A DNA stretch of 64,000 nt from Proruminimicrobium sp963666965 (GTDB lineage Bacteria > Elusimicrobiota > Endomicrobiia > Endomicrobiales > Endomicrobiaceae): assembly GCA_963666965.1 (NCBI GenBank), contig OY762939.1, forward strand, positions 248,001-312,000, read 5' to 3'. The translations under genes were made by a program, and so were the position numbers. This document shows positions 60,803 through 64,000 of this stretch, piece after piece. Every line of letters begins with the position of its first letter. Position 1 is the stretch's first letter. The notes beneath the pieces were generated by a model. That model saw nothing but the letters and a program-made list of their open reading frames with translations, ran no database searches and was not told where the DNA came from.

Positions 60803-61354
60803 TTACAATGCGAATTTATAACCCAAATTAAGATTTATCGATGTAGCGGTAAATTTATTGCCGCCGTTAGCTTCTGCAGCATTTGAACCGTAAACAAATT
60901 CAACTATAAACGACTGAATTTCCGTTCCGATGCCTATACCCCAATATAATCCGCCCTTTAGATCGTCAATATTGGTAGCTCTCGGCATTCCGTATCCTAG
61001 TTGCACTAAACCGTAAATACAGCTGAAAATTTCAGAATCTAAAGCCATTTTCGGTTTTACCGCAAAATACAAATTAGTGAATCCGACTTTTACATCAGAA
61101 TTGTCTTTCATTGCCGTTTCAAGGCCATACATTAAACCGGCGCCTAAAGCTATGGAAGGATCAACATAATAATAAAAATCGCCGCCTAATCCGAACGAGG
61201 TGTTTAAATCCATATTTGAGCCGTTGTCAGGTTTTACGGTAGGATTTAATCCTATACCCAACTTTACATCAGCCTCCATTGCTCCTTTGTCAGAAGCTAA
61301 AACAGGCAGCACTAATGCCAACATCAACAGCAACGTCAAAATACTTTTCTTCAT
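60803..61354 (-). CDS. Small outer-membrane beta-barrel protein
   Basis: The 183-residue protein has a signal peptide (MKKSILTLLLMLALVLPVLA) and an eight-strand-type barrel, ending NLGYKFAL with aromatic/hydrophobic C-terminal residues. It is one of three tandem paralogues (with 61413 and 62006), sharing VYFALKPK/LYFAVKPK-like and YWGIGIGTE-like segments. Probably an OmpA/OmpW-type small barrel; function unknown. Confidence 0.82.
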   Translation of the reverse strand: MKKSILTLLLMLALVLPVLASDKGAMEADVKLGIGLNPTVKPDNGSNMDLNTSFGLGGDFYYYVDPSIALGAGLMYGLETAMKDNSDVKVGFTNLYFAVKPKMALDSEIFSCIYGLVQLGYGMPRATNIDDLKGGLYWGIGIGTEIQSFIVEFVYGSNAAEANGGNKFTATSINLNLGYKFAL

Positions 61355-61412
61355 TAAATTCTCTTCTTTGTAAAAAATTTTACGGCTTATACCTAAACAG
61401 CAGCATCATATT

Positions 61413-61955
61413 TTATATTGAAAATTTATAACCTACGTTAAATGAAACCATAGAATGAGTAACGTCAACCTGAGGATCCGTCGGAGAAGGCTTTATAGTC
61501 ATCTTATTGTTTGAATACAATACTTCAAATATAAAGGATGAAAGTTCAGCTCCGGCTCCTATGCCCCAATACATACCGCTGTCGGCTTTTTGAACATCAG
61601 AAACTCTTACAAGCCCGTATCCGACCTGACCGAGAAGATAGACATTTGCAATAAATCCGATTTTAGGTTTTACAGAAACGTAAACGTTTGTCATTCCCAT
61701 TTTAATTCCGTTTGAATCTTTAACCTCAGCATCAAAAACATTGCTGATACCTGCGCCAAGACCTACAACAGGAAGAATATACAGGTATCCTTCAGCTCAC
61801 AGAATAAAAGGGCTGTTTACGTCCATGGTATTTCCGCTATTGTCAATCTTTGAATTAAAACCCATTCCGGCTTTGCCTACAACTTCAATTGTTTCGGCAA
61901 AAGAAGGGACTGCAACTAGGATAGCGATGAGAACTGCCAAAATGCTTTTTTTCAT
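61413..61955 (-). pseudogene. Small outer-membrane barrel gene interrupted by TGA
   Basis: The gene starts at ATG 61955 with GGAGGATC upstream and signal peptide MKKSILAVLIAILVAVPSFA. Codon 53 is TGA (61799-61797), then the same frame continues for 127 codons through GYLYILPVVGLGAG and VYVSVKPKIGF to GYKFSI and stop. In the paralogues the codon at this place encodes Gly or Ala (GGA to TGA needs one change). Everything else looks intact. Recent nonsense mutation, sequencing error or readthrough are all possible. Confidence 0.75.
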
Positions 61956-62005
61956 TTGAGATCCTCCATACTAAATTTATCCGGAAATTTTATGCCGGAT
62001 TATTT

Positions 62006-62551
62006 TTAATAATGAAATCTATAGCCAAAATTAAAAGCAAGTGTTGAATACTGCATATCTGTAGAGTTGATTTTACCGTTATTTACCGAATACAAAAGTT
62101 CAAATATAAAAGATTCATATTCTACGCCGACTCCCAATCCCCAGTAAGCGCCGTTTTCAACTTCGCCGGAGATATCGGTGGCTCTTATCATTCCGTATCC
62201 GTACTGCCCGATATAATATACGCTGTAATCGTCAAAAGATATTTTCGGCTTTAAAGCAAAATAAACATTTGAAAATTCAAATTTTGCGTCAGAACCGTTT
62301 TTTGCTTTTGAACCGAAAACATTGCTTGCGCCGAATCCCATTCCCAAAACTTTTGCAGGATAAAAATAAAAATCAGTAGCCAGCGAAAAAGTCATATTCA
62401 TATCGTTTGAAACATTGTTCGTTTTAACTGAAGGGTTTATTATAAAACCGGCCTTAATATCAGCTTCAACTTTTTCATTGTCTCTTGAAAAAGCAAAAGA
62501 AGGAACAGCTGTAACAGCCATAAACAAAACAGCCAAAATAATTTTTTTCAT
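62006..62551 (-). CDS. Small outer-membrane beta-barrel protein
   Basis: The 181-residue paralogue has signal peptide MKKIILAVLFMAVTAVPSFA, then VEADIKAGFIINPSVK and the VYFALKPKISF strand, and ends FNFGYRFHY with a C-terminal aromatic, the usual BamA signal. It lies 28 bp after ptsI, so the three barrels may be partly co-transcribed with it. Confidence 0.82.
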   Translation of the reverse strand: MKKIILAVLFMAVTAVPSFAFSRDNEKVEADIKAGFIINPSVKTNNVSNDMNMTFSLATDFYFYPAKVLGMGFGASNVFGSKAKNGSDAKFEFSNVYFALKPKISFDDYSVYYIGQYGYGMIRATDISGEVENGAYWGLGVGVEYESFIFELLYSVNNGKINSTDMQYSTLAFNFGYRFHY

Positions 62552-62579
62552 TTTTATGATCCTCCGTCATTCAATTAAA

Positions 62580-64000
62580 TTATCTGTATTTAAATCTTTT
62601 TATTACTCTTGATATTTCGGTTCTATCATTGCATTTCAAAAGTTCGTTTGCAAGATTTTTGGCGTCTTTCATTGAAACGCTTCTTATAACATTTTTAATT
62701 TTCGGTATCTGAATAGCCGACATGCTGAATTCGTCAAGCCCAAGTCCCAAAAGCGCTATCGTAAATTCCGGAGAACCTGCCATTTCGCCGCACATTCCGA
62801 CCGATTTGCCGGCATTATGTCCCGACTCTATAATATTTTTTAAAAGCCTTAATATGGCAGGATGCAGAGGATCGTATAAAAACGCGACATCCTCGTTTAC
62901 TCTGTCAACTGCCATCGTATACTGTATCAGATCGTTTGTCCCTATAGATAAAAAATCGACTTCTTTGGCTATAATATCTGTTATAACTGCTACAGACGGC
63001 ACTTCAATCATCGCTCCTACCTGCACATCTTCGTCAAATTTTTTGCCTTCTTTTCTCAATTCCGCTTTTGCCTGATTTAAAATTTCGTTTGCCTGTCTTA
63101 TCTCTTCAACCTGGGTTATCATAGGATACATTATTTTTACGTTGCCGGTAACAGACGCTCTTAAAATTCCTTTAAGCTGCGTTTTAAATAAATCCGGATA
63201 TTTCAGGCACAGCCTTATTGCGCGCAGTCCCATAAAAGGATTGGCTTCCTGAGTTATATTCATAAGACCGAGCTTTGAAATTTTATCGCCGCCCAGATCA
63301 ATCGTTCTGATTATCACTTCATAAGGCATCATCATTTTTGCAACTTTCAAATAATTATTGTAATGCTCTTCTTCAGTCGGAAGCGTTTTTCTGGTCAGAT
63401 ACATAAACTCGCTTCTGTATAAACCTATTCCGTTTGCTCCGTGCTTTAAAACGGAACGGACTTCTTCGGGATTTTCTATGTTTGCGCCGAGCATTACTTC
63501 TTTGCCGTCTATGGTAGTTGCCGGCAGATCTTTCAGTTTTTCAAGATTTTTCTGCTGGGCAATCTGTATGTCGTGTTCTCTTTTATAATTTTCCTGCGTT
63601 TCCTTTGACGGATTTAAAATTACTATGCCCTGGTTCCCGTCGACTATAATCGACATTCCGTGCGAAACCTGTCCTGTGATATTTTTTAATCCGACTACTG
63701 CCGGTATTTCAAGGCTCTGGGCTACAAGAGCGGTATGGGAAGTTTTCCCGCCGGTATCAGTGGCAAAACCTCTGACCATCGCTTCTCTCATTGAAACCGT
63801 GTCGGCCGGAGTAAGATTTTTTGCGACGACTATCGACGCAGAATCAAGATCGGCGAGAGTTTTTTTCTGTTTGCCCAGAAGATGTCTCATTATTTTTTTT
63901 GAAACGTCTATGATATCGTGTTTTCTTTCTCTGAAATATTCGTCGTTAATAAGATCGAAAGATTTTGTTATTTTTTCAGTTACCTTATAAATCGCAAATT
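62580..64000 (-). CDS. ptsI: PEP-protein phosphotransferase (enzyme I), 5' end outside window
   Basis: Enzyme I passes phosphate from PEP to HPr. The frame is open to the window edge (reading EYFRERKHDIIDVSKKIM before the first internal Met), so an apparent start at 63890 is not real. Seen are the phosphorylated His in TDTGGKTSHTALVA, the PEP-site GANIENPEE and YRSEFMYLTR, and the catalytic Cys in GMCGEMAG. The missing part is the N-terminal HPr-binding region. HPr is not in the window. Confidence 0.96.
   Translation of the reverse strand, partial: FAIYKVTEKITKSFDLINDEYFRERKHDIIDVSKKIMRHLLGKQKKTLADLDSASIVVAKNLTPADTVSMREAMVRGFATDTGGKTSHTALVAQSLEIPAVVGLKNITGQVSHGMSIIVDGNQGIVILNPSKETQENYKREHDIQIAQQKNLEKLKDLPATTIDGKEVMLGANIENPEEVRSVLKHGANGIGLYRSEFMYLTRKTLPTEEEHYNNYLKVAKMMMPYEVIIRTIDLGGDKISKLGLMNITQEANPFMGLRAIRLCLKYPDLFKTQLKGILRASVTGNVKIMYPMITQVEEIRQANEILNQAKAELRKEGKKFDEDVQVGAMIEVPSVAVITDIIAKEVDFLSIGTNDLIQYTMAVDRVNEDVAFLYDPLHPAILRLLKNIIESGHNAGKSVGMCGEMAGSPEFTIALLGLGLDEFSMSAIQIPKIKNVIRSVSMKDAKNLANELLKCNDRTEISRVIKRFKYR

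Overview
The window looks like chromosomal DNA of a low-GC, Gram-negative anaerobe. Evidence for an outer membrane is the Mla (MCE) lipid-transport genes and eight signal-peptide beta-barrel genes. Evidence for an anaerobic lifestyle is PerR/peroxiredoxin/ferritin, a ferredoxin-domain EtfA and two radical-SAM enzymes. The gene mix and low GC fit Elusimicrobiota (an Endomicrobium-like lineage), but this is an inference from general character and no marker here proves it. Standard sigma70-type promoters (TTGACA-N17-TATAAT) are easy to find.

Layout. (1) 1-7971: a very AT-rich defence island on the + strand. It holds three small membrane-anchored proteins of unknown function (the first cut by the window edge), HsdS, a DUF6978-like/DUF1828-1829 pair and HsdR of a type I restriction system; HsdM is not in view. 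(2) 7972-15200: an accessory stretch with small enzymes (GNAT, FMN reductase, cupin, DUF3795, PPOX-like, methyltransferase, HD hydrolase), separated by dense dispersed repeats. Within it are three paralogous ~105-nt minus-strand RNA genes, each with its own promoter and terminator. (3) 15203-19765: tgt-yajC-HD-secD-secF. (4) 19852-29277: a B12-binding radical SAM protein, tRNA-Asn, a P-loop gene broken by a TGA, membrane-anchored thioredoxin, an LtaS-like sulfatase, the perR-prx-ferritin operon, a methyltransferase, a polytopic membrane protein and another repeat block. (5) 29278-39456: etfB-etfA, acyl-CoA dehydrogenase and the DUF177-rpmF-plsX-fabH-fabD-fabG-acpP-fabF-rnc operon, with a consensus promoter. 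(6) 39609-46269: five tandem paralogous outer-membrane barrel genes of two alternating types. (7) 46379-51300: MprF-like protein, nucleoside deaminase, two half-size EamA transporters and bioB; the last two units diverge from a BirA-type operator. (8) 51303-60702: a folD operon with unknown membrane proteins, two PilZ proteins, PfpI, PPIase, aroC, radA, mlaD and mlaF. (9) 60803-64000: three small barrel paralogues (the middle one broken by TGA) and the 3' part of ptsI.

The most novel signals are non-coding. They are the three-copy small RNA family at 8872-12098, a ~170-nt structured repeat whose stems are kept by compensatory changes (10553, 11727, 28965), and a hairpin family with a conserved core but a different outer stem in each copy (8042, 9231, 29194). 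A second candidate is a pair of half-size EamA transporters that appear to share a BirA operator with bioB, which suggests a biotin-related uptake role.
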